DNA from: Alteromonas hispanica
GTDB lineage: Bacteria; Pseudomonadota; Gammaproteobacteria; Enterobacterales; Alteromonadaceae
Direction: 5' to 3'
DNA length: 64,000 bases
Assembly (NCBI RefSeq): GCF_010500915.1
Contig: NZ_JAAAWP010000002.1
Span: 310,001 to 374,000, forward strand
In this document: positions 24,882 to 33,842 of the stretch, piece after piece
Layout: the number at the start of each line of letters is the position of its first letter
Position numbering within the stretch: position 1 is the first letter of the stretch
Position numbers and translations under genes: made by a program
Notes under the pieces: model-generated
What the model was told of the DNA's origin: nothing
The model's input: the letters and a program-made list of their open reading frames with translations, nothing else
The model's database searches: none

Positions 24882-27809
24882 ATGACTAATTTGGCGTTGT
24901 CAAAAGAGCATCCCGTGAAGTATTTTTCTTTCTCGTTGTTTTTATTTTCCGCAATTGTCTCTTCCTTGCCGACAAGCAGCTTAGCGAGGGCTTCGGATAT
25001 TGTTCCTCTTTTCCGATATTTTCCACAAACGTGGAATACTCAGAGCGGCTTGCCTCACAACAGTATCAATGCGCTAGCTCAAACGTCAGATGGCTATATT
25101 TGGGCTGGAACATGGGAAGGGTTAGCGCGGTATAATGGTGCAACATTTGATATTTACACACGGGGTGAAAATACCGGTTTGCCCGATTCTGGTATTCGCA
25201 GCCTTTTCACTCCTCCTAAAAATAATGAGATGTTGGTAGCGGGAAGCAGAGGTGGGTTTACTGTGTTAAAAGATCGTCGCTGGAATGCGCAAAAACCAGC
25301 GAGCTCTATGATTAATCATGCCTTTGAGAGTAGTGATAATTCAGTATGGCTGGCTCTTGAGGATGCTGGCCTTGAAGTCAGATTTTCTGACGGAAGCGAA
25401 TCTCGATACTTAACACATACTAGCGCTTACCGCGTAATCGAGGATAAGGATAAGCGAATTTGGGTTGCTACAAATATCGGTTTATACCTTTACAGTGAGG
25501 GTAAAATCGAATTGGCTTCGCCGACCCATGAAGCGCTCGCAGGACCCACCTTTACCCTCGCATTAGATCAAAGTGGCCGAGTATTGGTAGGCACAGAGCA
25601 AGGGGTTTGGCGACATACCGCGATTGGATTTTCAGTTCTTCACAGCGGGTTAGTTAATGAATCTGTCAGCAGTATTTTGCTTGATAGTCAAAACAGTATC
25701 TGGATTGGTACCATTAATCATGGCGTTTACCGATTAAGTCAAATAGGACTTGAGAAACTTGACGCCAAAGTAGGCCTCCCAAATAATCGCATCTTCTCTT
25801 TACTTGAGGACGTTGAAGGCACTGTTTGGGTAGGGACTAACGGCGGTCTTTTCAGTTTGCGTCGTGCCCCATTCACTACATTCACAAAAGATCAAGGCTT
25901 AAGTGGTGACTACATAAGAGCGGTGTTAGAAGTTGATGATAATTCAGTTTTAGTGGGGAGCAGTAGCGGGCTTGATATATTAAAAAATGAGAAGTTCCAA
26001 TCGGTTTCGTCGCCGCTAGGTCGTCCCATATCCATATTAAGCTTAGCCAATCGTGACAGTCAATCTGTATTAGTCGGCACCTACACAGATGGTGTTTTAC
26101 TGTACCGAGACGGTGAGTTAATTCCGTTTTTAGACCGCTCAAATGGTCTGCCAAGTAACGAAGTACGCGCTATTTTAAAGGCTAAAGACGGACGTATCTG
26201 GTTTGGCACTGCGCAGGGCTTGACGAGCCAGTCGCTTGACGGAAGCCTACTTCATTATAACGAAAATGATGGTTTGCCTGCACATTTTATAATGGGGCTT
26301 GCCGAAGATAGGTTCGGTCGTATATGGATTGCTACGGGAATGGGTGTTGCGTACATTGAGAGCAGCGTTGTGCATAACCTTACTTTTCCTGAAACATCTG
26401 ACGCACAGTATGCGTTTAGCTTTCATGCCGATACGGATGGTATTTGGATGGCAACAGACCGAGGCGTTGCGTGTTTTAACTTTGCTTCCCAAGCAGTCAC
26501 TTTCATAGGAAAATCGCAAGGTTTGCCGGTGGATAAAGTGTTTGCCATTGGCTTCGATCAGCGAGGAAACGCTTGGATTACGTCAAATCAAGGCGTGTTT
26601 TTAACATCTCGCGAAGATCTTTTAGCGAGTATAAATCGCTCAAAAAGTCAGCTGCGGCTTGAACATTTCAAAGAGGAAGATGGCCTTAAAAGCAGGCAAA
26701 TCAATGGAGGATCACAACCGTCACTCTTCATAAGCGAAAGCGATAACGTGTGGCTGGCATCAGCAAAAGGTCTTGCAAACACTACATCACAAAGCCTAGC
26801 GCGCATAAATAGCTTTTCTATACCAGTTACTATAGAAGAAGTTCAGCTTGATGGGCATGTTGTCTCATCATTCAAAGGCGATGGTCCAATTATAGTCTCC
26901 CCAGATACGAAACGTATTACTTTTAAATATGCAGGTTTAGGGTATGCGATGCCATCGCGAATCGAATATCAGACAATTCTAGAGGGGTATAACGATAGTT
27001 GGTCAGCTCGCGGACAGGTAAGAATAGCTGAATATACTAATTTATCGCCAAACAACTACTTTTTTAAAGTGCGGGCTCGTTACCCTGACGGTGATTGGCA
27101 AGAGGTTGATGTGCCCCTTGTATTAAGTGTACAACCGCGGTTTACACAAACTTATATATTTAAAATTGTGATCGTAATAACTTTATGCGGGCTTATATGG
27201 TTAGCATTCAGATTGCGCTTTCACCATTTAAAAAGAACCGAATCAATACTGAGAAAGCGAGTGTCGGAGCAGACAAAGTCGCTTGAATTACAGACGCGGC
27301 AGTTCGAGTATCAAGCAACTCATGATGAATTAACTGGTATTGCCAATAGAAGAGCTTTCGACAAACACGCGCTTGACCTATTTAGGCTGGCAAAAACCAG
27401 CAGTTACTCACTTTGCTTGGCCATTATCGATATTGACCACTTTAAACAGGTAAATGACTGTTATTCTCATATGGTAGGAGATCAAGTAATAAAAGAAGTC
27501 GCATCTTTGATTGCAAATTCGATTCCCCATGATGCTTTATGCGCTAGGTGGGGAGGCGAAGAGTTTACCATATTGTTGTCCCGTCACGACACGGACCAAG
27601 CGCTCGATCAGTTAGAAAGTATTCGAAGAAAGATAAAAAAACACGATTTCGGTTACATTGCTAACAACCTAACTATTACTGTGAGTGCAGGGTTAGCAGA
27701 TATAAACCTTGCTAGCGATTATGACCGGCTTCTTAATCATGCAGACCAGGCTCTTTATTATGCAAAACAACAAGGACGAGATCAGGTTGTCGTTTACAAG
27801 CATTCGTAA
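24882..27809 (+). CDS. Two-component-propeller diguanylate cyclase
   Basis: Makes cyclic di-GMP in response to an extracytoplasmic signal. Layout: signal peptide (to about SSLARA, residue 36); about a dozen Reg_prop beta-propeller repeats of the form GLP.N.V..L..D..G.IWVGT; a Y_Y_Y Ig-like domain (around 650-750, ..YQTILEGYNDSWS..); one TM helix (FKIVIVITLCGLIWLAF, about 760-776); a short coiled coil; and a GGDEF domain with RWGGEEFTIL near 890, an intact active site. There is no obvious RxxD inhibitory site. The frame opens at TTG 24870; ATG 24882 and GTG 24915 are alternatives, none with a strong ribosome binding site. Polysaccharide breakdown products are the common ligand class for such propellers, but that is an inference. 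Confidence 0.88.
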   Translation: MTNLALSKEHPVKYFSFSLFLFSAIVSSLPTSSLARASDIVPLFRYFPQTWNTQSGLPHNSINALAQTSDGYIWAGTWEGLARYNGATFDIYTRGENTGLPDSGIRSLFTPPKNNEMLVAGSRGGFTVLKDRRWNAQKPASSMINHAFESSDNSVWLALEDAGLEVRFSDGSESRYLTHTSAYRVIEDKDKRIWVATNIGLYLYSEGKIELASPTHEALAGPTFTLALDQSGRVLVGTEQGVWRHTAIGFSVLHSGLVNESVSSILLDSQNSIWIGTINHGVYRLSQIGLEKLDAKVGLPNNRIFSLLEDVEGTVWVGTNGGLFSLRRAPFTTFTKDQGLSGDYIRAVLEVDDNSVLVGSSSGLDILKNEKFQSVSSPLGRPISILSLANRDSQSVLVGTYTDGVLLYRDGELIPFLDRSNGLPSNEVRAILKAKDGRIWFGTAQGLTSQSLDGSLLHYNENDGLPAHFIMGLAEDRFGRIWIATGMGVAYIESSVVHNLTFPETSDAQYAFSFHADTDGIWMATDRGVACFNFASQAVTFIGKSQGLPVDKVFAIGFDQRGNAWITSNQGVFLTSREDLLASINRSKSQLRLEHFKEEDGLKSRQINGGSQPSLFISESDNVWLASAKGLANTTSQSLARINSFSIPVTIEEVQLDGHVVSSFKGDGPIIVSPDTKRITFKYAGLGYAMPSRIEYQTILEGYNDSWSARGQVRIAEYTNLSPNNYFFKVRARYPDGDWQEVDVPLVLSVQPRFTQTYIFKIVIVITLCGLIWLAFRLRFHHLKRTESILRKRVSEQTKSLELQTRQFEYQATHDELTGIANRRAFDKHALDLFRLAKTSSYSLCLAIIDIDHFKQVNDCYSHMVGDQVIKEVASLIANSIPHDALCARWGGEEFTILLSRHDTDQALDQLESIRRKIKKHDFGYIANNLTITVSAGLADINLASDYDRLLNHADQALYYAKQQGRDQVVVYKHS

Positions 27810-28236
27810 TTTTTACATTTCTTGTCAGATAATCGGTCTTTCTTACGTGTTGCTATTAACGCTTACCGCTTGCGGAGCGAAACCACCGCCTGCGTTATTG
27901 GCAGAAGACATAGAGAAAATAGAGCATGTTGTCGATCCAAACTTACCACTGGTTCAAAGAGCGTACGCTATTCCACACAAAAAGGTATGCGAAGAGGAAG
28001 GTGGTGAGTGGAAAAAGCTGGGAATGCAACAGCATGAGTCTTGTGTTCTTCCTGCAAACGATGCGGGGAAAGCGTGTACAGATAGTACTCAATGCGAGGT
28101 TGCTTGCGTAGTTCAAGCTGTAGATGCTGAGCCTGGGACTCGGCAGGAAGGGGTGTGCCTGCAATCTACCAATCTGTTCGGATGTCATGCGTATATGTCT
28201 AACGGTATAGTCGAACCGACGTTGTGCGTAGATTAA
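27760..28236 (+). CDS. Cysteine-rich lipoprotein
   Basis: A small lipoprotein with lipobox LTLTAC and a cysteine-rich domain: C..EEGGEWKK.....C, then GKACTDSTQCEVACV, GVCLQ, FGCHAY and a final LCVD. The even spacing of cysteines suggests disulfides in the periplasm. The frame is open from 27709; the 5' end overlaps the cyclase gene. ATG 27760 gives a 38-residue signal peptide; TTG 27787 with AAGGACG upstream would give a more typical 29-residue one. It is co-directional with the cyclase and the solute-binding protein. Function is unknown. Confidence 0.65.
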   Translation: MQNNKDEIRLSFTSIRNFYISCQIIGLSYVLLLTLTACGAKPPPALLAEDIEKIEHVVDPNLPLVQRAYAIPHKKVCEEEGGEWKKLGMQQHESCVLPANDAGKACTDSTQCEVACVVQAVDAEPGTRQEGVCLQSTNLFGCHAYMSNGIVEPTLCVD

Positions 28237-28326
28237 AAGTGACGTTTTTCTGGTCTCAAAGCGCGAAGTTGCCATCTTTGTACTATGATTGCAAAATTGT
28301 ATTTATTTCAAACGGAAGCTTGATTA

Positions 28327-29190
28327 ATGAAGGTACGGCGACAGACATTTTGTTTACTACTCAGTTATCTCCTCTCTGCTTTTCTCTTCTCAGTAAATGC
28401 ACAAACGATAGTGGTGCCCAAAGTGCAAGGGGAAAAGGAGCAAATCCTTTACGATATTTTGGCGCTTGCGCTTAGTAAAAGTGCGCCATCAATAAGCTTA
28501 TCAACCTTACCTGAAGTGCTCAATGAGGCGCAGTTAGTCAGTGAAGTTGAATCGGAAAGTGTCGATGTCATGTGGTCTGGTGGCGACAAAGAAAAAGATG
28601 ATCGTCTTCAGGCCGTGCGCATTCCTGTTTTAAAAGGGCTGCTTGGACACCGCATTTTCTTAATTCGCGAGCAAGACAAAGCGCGTTTTGCCACTATTCA
28701 AACGTTTGAAGATCTGCTGGAATTTGAAGCTGGACAAGGACGGTTTTGGGGCGACACACAAATTCTAAAGAGTGCCGATATACCAACGGTTACAACCATT
28801 AAATATAAAAACTTATTTCCAATGTTAGAGGGTGGGCGGTTTGACTACTTTCCGAGAGCCCTCCACGAACCCTTTATAGAAGCTGAAAATCACAAAGATC
28901 TCGACTTAGTTGTGGATAGCAATGTTATGTTGGTTTACCCCTATGCCATGTATTTCTACGTCAATAAGAATGACAAAAGACTGCATAACCTCATATACCG
29001 TGGGTTTGAAATGGCGATAGAAGACGGAAGTTACGACGAACTCTTTTTCAGTAACTCCATGATTCAGGATGTGCTCACAAAGGCAAATATTGCCCAGCGA
29101 ACCGTTTTTAGAGTGGGTAATCCTCATCTACATCCTGATACACCGCTAAATAGAGACGAGTTTTGGTTAGATATAGAAAACTTAAAATAA
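28327..29190 (+). CDS. Periplasmic solute-binding-like protein
   Basis: A 287-residue protein with a signal peptide (MKVRRQTFCLLLSYLLSAFLF.., cleaved after VNAQ in two pieces here) and a type II periplasmic-binding-protein-like fold. Recognisable elements are ..VPKVQGEKEQILYDILALAL.. at the start, VDVMWSGGDKEKD, and ..GRFDYFPRALHEPF.. in the hinge half. No ABC permease or ATPase is nearby. It sits directly before a chemoreceptor gene, so it may present a ligand to a membrane sensor rather than feed a transporter. The ligand is unknown. Confidence 0.7.
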   Translation: MKVRRQTFCLLLSYLLSAFLFSVNAQTIVVPKVQGEKEQILYDILALALSKSAPSISLSTLPEVLNEAQLVSEVESESVDVMWSGGDKEKDDRLQAVRIPVLKGLLGHRIFLIREQDKARFATIQTFEDLLEFEAGQGRFWGDTQILKSADIPTVTTIKYKNLFPMLEGGRFDYFPRALHEPFIEAENHKDLDLVVDSNVMLVYPYAMYFYVNKNDKRLHNLIYRGFEMAIEDGSYDELFFSNSMIQDVLTKANIAQRTVFRVGNPHLHPDTPLNRDEFWLDIENLK

Positions 29191-29252
29191 TGGTCTCTTA
29201 GAGTAACACTTAATACGAGTTCAGTTGTTTAAGTAAATTTACGGATGAAAAC

Positions 29253-30746
29253 ATGCAATCGATAAAACAAAAATCCATGGTTACCCTTTCGCTCGTTTCA
29301 CTTGCTGTGATGGTAGTGGTGTTTGGGTTTGGTTACTTTGCTACCAGTCAGTATTTTGAGGAGCAGTTAGAAAAAGATATGCGCGACACGAACCAAGCGC
29401 TGTCCATTGTTATGCAAGAACCGATATTTGCATACGACAACGAGCTAACCAAAGACATACTGACTTCCTTTGTGGCATATCCTCACATACTGAAAATCGA
29501 GGCCTTTGATCACAGAGGAAAGGCGATTGCGAACGCCGTAGATAAAGAGGCTGATGCGCAGCCACACGATATCAGCAAAGCGAAAGTTGCGATCACGTGG
29601 GAGGGTAAAAAAGAAATAGGCTATCTTCAAGTCTCCTACCTTTTAGACACCAACCAAGCGCTCTTGTCCTCAGCTAAGTGGATGTTTTTATTTATAGGCT
29701 TGGTTTTAATTGCTGCTCTAGGCGCTACCAATTGGGTTGTTTTATCACGCTATGTGATTGCGCCTTTAAGTAAAGTGTCAGAAGCAATGTCTGAGATTGC
29801 TCAAGGCGGAGGAGATCTTACGCGGCGCTTAAATACTCAAACGAATGATGAAGTGGGCGAGTTGGCAAGTACCTTCGATAAGTTTGTAGCGAACTTACAA
29901 ATGCTAGTGAAAGATATTGTCGAAAACGCAGAGCGTCTCTCGGTATGTGCCGAACAGATAAGAACTCACTCTGACAACAATGTGACTGAAACTCAGCTTC
30001 AGTTAGCCGAAATTGAGGAAGTATCGGCTGCTTTAAGCCAGATGTCTAAAGCTACTGAAGAGGTGTCTCATAATGCGGTGCAAACGTCGGATAAAACCAA
30101 AAGCTGTAATCAGTTGGCAAGTTCGGGTAATCAGATAGTTCAGAAAACCGTGGATGATATTCACAGTTTGGGTGAAAGTATCGGCGAGACTTCGACTAAA
30201 ATTTCGGAATTAAAAGAAAAAAGTGAGCTGATTAATACAGTGCTTACTGTAATAAAGGGCATAGCAGAGCAAACTAACTTATTGGCTCTTAATGCAGCCA
30301 TTGAGGCGGCGAGAGCCGGAGAGCAAGGTCGCGGGTTTGCCGTAGTGGCCGATGAAGTGCGGGCGCTTGCGCAACGCACTCAAGACTCTACAAAAGAAAT
30401 CGAAGTTATTATTAACGATTTACAAACTTCATCCGAAGGGGCAAATGTATTAATGTCCACCACGAAAGATAGGTTAGGGGATACAATCGAAGAGTCATCA
30501 CATGCGATAGCAGCTCTTGAAGATATTATCCGCAATATACAAATCATTAATGATATGAATTCAGGGGTGGCGACTGCAACCGAAGAGCAAAGCGTGGTGA
30601 CAACCAACGTTAATACCAAAGTGTCTTCAATAAATGAACTAACCAACGATGTGGCGAAAAATGCGAAGTCATCAACGGTATTAACCGAGCAATTAAGTGT
30701 ATTGAGTCAACGTATTAAACAAGACTTGAACAGTTTTAAGGTGTAG
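29253..30746 (+). CDS. Methyl-accepting chemotaxis protein
   Basis: A 497-residue chemoreceptor. N-terminal TM1 (about 9-29) and TM2 (about 142-162) flank a small periplasmic sensor of about 110 residues. A HAMP domain follows (..[25 protein letters not shown] pattern, about 168-220). The cytoplasmic hairpin tip is the highly conserved [19 protein letters not shown] (around 340-360), with ..[18 protein letters not shown].. next. It signals to CheA/CheW at a pole array. It is 62 bases after the solute-binding-like gene and ends with no CheB/R-tethering pentapeptide. Confidence 0.93.
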   Translation: MQSIKQKSMVTLSLVSLAVMVVVFGFGYFATSQYFEEQLEKDMRDTNQALSIVMQEPIFAYDNELTKDILTSFVAYPHILKIEAFDHRGKAIANAVDKEADAQPHDISKAKVAITWEGKKEIGYLQVSYLLDTNQALLSSAKWMFLFIGLVLIAALGATNWVVLSRYVIAPLSKVSEAMSEIAQGGGDLTRRLNTQTNDEVGELASTFDKFVANLQMLVKDIVENAERLSVCAEQIRTHSDNNVTETQLQLAEIEEVSAALSQMSKATEEVSHNAVQTSDKTKSCNQLASSGNQIVQKTVDDIHSLGESIGETSTKISELKEKSELINTVLTVIKGIAEQTNLLALNAAIEAARAGEQGRGFAVVADEVRALAQRTQDSTKEIEVIINDLQTSSEGANVLMSTTKDRLGDTIEESSHAIAALEDIIRNIQIINDMNSGVATATEEQSVVTTNVNTKVSSINELTNDVAKNAKSSTVLTEQLSVLSQRIKQDLNSFKV

Positions 30747-30782
30747 ATTTCTTATTACCCAATAAACACTGGAAGTGATGTC

Positions 30783-31232
30783 TTGCTTAGCAATATCGTT
30801 CATTTTGCAAAAAACATTGTTGTCTCGCTGTTAGCTATCTTTATATGCTTTGGCGTTCTCGATTTTCTCTGGTTAGGTATTATCGCTGACAGCTGGTATC
30901 AAACTGAAATGGCGCCACTGTTGCGATCACAGTTTATAACGTGGCCATGGTTGGTATTTTATGTAATGTATGGCTTTGTTGTGTTTGTGCTAGCAGTAGT
31001 AGCAAACCGTGACAAGTCGCTGTTATATGCCGGAATTGATGGTGCCTTACTGGGTCTTGCGAGTTACGGTGCTTATAATCTTACCGCATATAGCATTATC
31101 GACGGGTTTACTTTGTTTATTATGCTTATAGATTGGGCGTGGGGTACATTCCTAACCAGCGCTAGCGCAATGGCAGGCTGGTTAGGGTTCAAAGCAGCGC
31201 TACGAAACTATAAGCAGCGCTACGGAAATTAG
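30783..31232 (+). CDS. DUF2177 family membrane protein
   Basis: A 149-residue inner-membrane protein with four predicted TM segments. The family pattern is visible: LDFLWLGIIADSWYQTEMAPLL near the start, ..GALLGLASYGAYNLTAYSII.. in the middle and ..DWAWGTFLTS.. near the end. The function of DUF2177 is unknown. The start is TTG 30783, with GGAAG seven bases upstream; the nearby ATG 30778 is out of frame. The last codons are part of a short tandem repeat array that continues past the stop. Confidence 0.8.
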   Translation: MLSNIVHFAKNIVVSLLAIFICFGVLDFLWLGIIADSWYQTEMAPLLRSQFITWPWLVFYVMYGFVVFVLAVVANRDKSLLYAGIDGALLGLASYGAYNLTAYSIIDGFTLFIMLIDWAWGTFLTSASAMAGWLGFKAALRNYKQRYGN

Positions 31233-31307
31233 CCAGCGCTACGAAATTAGCCAGCGCTACGAAATTAGCCAGCGCTGAGAAAATAAGCTGGGCTACGGAA
31301 ATGAGTA
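31195..31307. repeat. Degenerate 18-20 bp tandem repeat across the DUF2177 stop
   Basis: About six units based on CAGCGCTACGAAATTAGC begin at 31195, 31215, 31234, 31252, 31270 and 31288. The central three are nearly identical at an 18-base period. The first two units encode the C-terminus of the DUF2177 protein and the last abuts the desaturase stop (minus strand, from 31293). Confidence 0.85.
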
Positions 31308-32441
31308 GCGCAAGATACGTTTAAGCACGCTTGCGTACTGCTTAAAAAATCCGCCCGTGTTGTAGTGCATGCCATGATCTCTAAAAATAGCCTGCACTCT
31401 TGGGGCCATCTCTCTGTATCGGCGTGCAGGGATATCTGGGAACAAATGATGCTCTATCTGAAAACTCAAGTGGCCGGTCAGCACATGAAAGAGTTTGCCG
31501 CCTTTTATGTTTGAAGACCCCAGTGCTTGTCGGTAATACCATTGCCCTTGGGTTTCATTCACACAGTCTTCGGCATTAAAAGTTTGCACATCACCGGTGA
31601 AATGCCCGCAGAAGATAATGGTAGACGTCCATAAATTCCTCAGTAAATTAGCCGCTAAGTTACCAGTGAAAACATACAAAAAGAATGGGCCAGCCAATGC
31701 AGGAAATAATACATAATCTTTAACTAATTGGCGGGCTCCTTTACTAAAAAAGCGACGCTTTAGTTCTGAATGTGATATTTGGTTTTTGCGATTATCTTTC
31801 TTTTTACCAAAAAATACCCGCTCTGCTGCCATTTCATGGTACGACACGCCCCATTGAAACAGTGCACTTAACAGAATGTAGGTAACAAACTGCCACAGAT
31901 TTTTTATCCGCCAGCGAAAGTCATTCGATAAACGCAGTAAGCCGTAACCAAAGTCTCTGTCTTTGCCTATGATATTTGTGTAGGTGTGGTGTTCGTAATT
32001 ATGAACTCTATTCCAACTTGAGCCATCACAGGCAATATCCCATTCGTATGCTTTTGAGTTGATATGCTTATCGTTCATCCAGTCGTATTGACCGTGCATA
32101 ACATTGTGGCCAATTTCCATATTGTCCAAAATTTTAGCAGTCGCTAAACTCAGCACACCAAAAACCCATAGAAGAGGCTGAAGAAACCCTAAAAAGAGGA
32201 AGATTCTACCCGTCCATTCACACGCTCGCTGGGCTAAAATAACGCGTCGAATATAGACTGCATCTTCCTCACCAAGTTTGCTTTTTATTTCAATTTTAAC
32301 CCCGTCCAGTTGTTCTGCTAATTTTTCATAATTGGGTGTTGAGATGTGTTTAGTCGGGGCAACGTCACTGGTACTTGCCGATGCCTTTTCTTGTGAAATG
32401 AACGTATCGTTAATGGCAATTTTATTACTTGTTGTTATCAT
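31293..32441 (-). CDS. Membrane fatty acid desaturase
   Basis: A 382-residue acyl desaturase of the FA_desaturase (acyl-lipid/acyl-CoA) family that inserts a double bond using electrons from the adjacent reductase. Three His boxes: GHNVMHGQY, HNYEHHTYTN and SFQIEHHLFPD, the last with the front-end-like QIEHH form. There are two pairs of hydrophobic segments. The frame is open from 32480, but ATG 32441 overlaps the reductase stop as ATGA, giving a coupled start. It is the second gene of a two-gene operon like the DesA3/Rv3230c pair of mycobacteria and pseudomonad DesB systems. Confidence 0.9.
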   Translation of the reverse strand: MITTSNKIAINDTFISQEKASASTSDVAPTKHISTPNYEKLAEQLDGVKIEIKSKLGEEDAVYIRRVILAQRACEWTGRIFLFLGFLQPLLWVFGVLSLATAKILDNMEIGHNVMHGQYDWMNDKHINSKAYEWDIACDGSSWNRVHNYEHHTYTNIIGKDRDFGYGLLRLSNDFRWRIKNLWQFVTYILLSALFQWGVSYHEMAAERVFFGKKKDNRKNQISHSELKRRFFSKGARQLVKDYVLFPALAGPFFLYVFTGNLAANLLRNLWTSTIIFCGHFTGDVQTFNAEDCVNETQGQWYYRQALGSSNIKGGKLFHVLTGHLSFQIEHHLFPDIPARRYREMAPRVQAIFRDHGMHYNTGGFFKQYASVLKRILRYSFP

Positions 32442-33580
32442 GCTTGAAGCTCCAAATCCGTGACCGCTTGTGACACACAAAGCTGAATTAATTGTTCTGC
32501 ACTATCAGACAGTGCCCCAGTACGAGTATCGCGAACTACCCCGCGCTTTTTCACACATTGACATTGATGACAAATTCCCATTCCGCAGCCATAGGTCACG
32601 GGCTGATTCGCTTCTAACAATTGCTCAAGCAAGGTTTGCTGATTGTTTACTGATAGCGTATTACCGTTGTGGGTGAGTGAGAAAGAGGTAGCTTCGTCAC
32701 TCTTCTGAGAAACGTCATTTAGAGAGACTGTGGGAAAAGCGGCGAAATGTTCGCTATCCAATGGCGTCTTGGTGATTAACTGCATGCGGGCAACGTCTTC
32801 GTATAGTGACTGAGGGCCACATACCATCCAGTGAGAATTAGCGTGTTCAGCTAAATGATTTTCTACATCTCCGTCTTGCTGTCGACTAAGAAGCTGGTAG
32901 CTAAAGTTTCCATTTTTACGCTGATAAACTTCCAGCTCGTCTGTAAGTAGGTGTTCATTTTCCTTGGCGAAATACAACAAATGCACAGTAGGTTTGGTGT
33001 GGGTCATTAACGCCATATCGTCGAGCATAGCTATGAAGGGCGTAATGCCAGAACCGCCAGCTATCATCAAAATAGATGAGGCGCGTTTTTGGGGTTCTTG
33101 TGAATGCGCAGCATTGTGAGTGTTGGCGAGTGCAGAACGATTGTCGCTGGGCCTACTTTCATTCGGGAAAAGGAAGTTACCCATAGGCGCAGAAATATTG
33201 ACCCAGTCATTACATGACAGGGAGCCTAAATAAGGTGTTAAGGCGCCGTCTTTTTTCGTGCGAATAACAAGTCGGATATCGCCAGACGTATTTCTGCTGC
33301 TTTGACCACTTGCAATGGTAAACACGCGGCTTACCAGTTTCCCGTTTATTTCAAGCGTTATTGAAATATGTTGTCCTGCACAATGACTTGGCCATTTTTT
33401 TTGTGGAGCAAGGGTAAGCTGCAATGTTGTCTCATCAAGAGGCGATACCGATTTTACCCGAGCTCGATAATAGCCATCTCGCCACGATGGCTTGATAGAT
33501 TGAACCACGGTTTCCCAATATCCCGCCCACGTTGAATGGTGGAAGAAAATTGATGTGGCTTTGTTTATTAATGTTTTCAC
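32438..33580 (-). CDS. Ferredoxin reductase (FAD/NAD/2Fe-2S) for the desaturase
   Basis: A 380-residue electron-transfer protein. A FAD-binding domain with SRVFTIASGQ (RxxT flavin motif, about 84-93) is followed by an NAD(P)-binding domain (MIAGGSGITPFIAML) and a C-terminal plant-type [2Fe-2S] ferredoxin domain with YGCGMGICHQCQC and a fourth Cys in LIQLCVSQA. It passes electrons from NAD(P)H to the desaturase encoded next, with overlapping stop/start. An Asn/Ser/Ala-rich low-complexity insert (around 145-165) precedes the NAD domain. Confidence 0.88.
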   Translation of the reverse strand: MKTLINKATSIFFHHSTWAGYWETVVQSIKPSWRDGYYRARVKSVSPLDETTLQLTLAPQKKWPSHCAGQHISITLEINGKLVSRVFTIASGQSSRNTSGDIRLVIRTKKDGALTPYLGSLSCNDWVNISAPMGNFLFPNESRPSDNRSALANTHNAAHSQEPQKRASSILMIAGGSGITPFIAMLDDMALMTHTKPTVHLLYFAKENEHLLTDELEVYQRKNGNFSYQLLSRQQDGDVENHLAEHANSHWMVCGPQSLYEDVARMQLITKTPLDSEHFAAFPTVSLNDVSQKSDEATSFSLTHNGNTLSVNNQQTLLEQLLEANQPVTYGCGMGICHQCQCVKKRGVVRDTRTGALSDSAEQLIQLCVSQAVTDLELQA

Positions 33581-33625
33581 TATTGCTTTTGCGCTCTTTA
33601 TTTATAGTCTTTGTATTTCAGTTTT

Positions 33626-33664
33626 GCGTACACTTGTACGCTCACTCGGCGCACAAGTGTAAGC
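33626..33664. promoter_or_regulatory. Two palindromic operators upstream of the desaturase operon
   Basis: Site 1 (33626-33641) is GCGTACA-CT-TGTACGC, a perfect 7-bp inverted repeat. Site 2 (33649-33664) is GCGCACA-AG-TGTAAGC, matching the reverse complement of site 1 at 14 of 16 bases. Both are within 85 bases upstream of the reductase ATG. Their size and symmetry fit TetR-type regulators of unsaturated fatty acid genes (FabR/DesT class). The identity of the regulator is an inference. Confidence 0.55.
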
Positions 33665-33842
33665 TTAAATAAATAAAAAGCAATAGGGTGTTTATTAAAT
33701 AGTCAAAATTAATCGGTGTGAACAGATGTAAATATGCAGTGTAATTTCTGTCTTATTTGCCGCTTATTTAAGAGGGGCTCTATCAAAATTGCGCTAAATT
33801 CGGTAATATCCGCGGTCTTAATTTTTAATTGATAAGCGGACT

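Noticed and set aside
28224..28475. 83-codon plus-strand ORF.
   Set aside because: It overlaps the signal peptide of the solute-binding-like gene in another frame; that gene has clear family features.
31195..31307. Regular repeats considered as a CRISPR array.
   Set aside because: Units are contiguous with an 18-20 base period and no unique spacers, and no cas genes are nearby.
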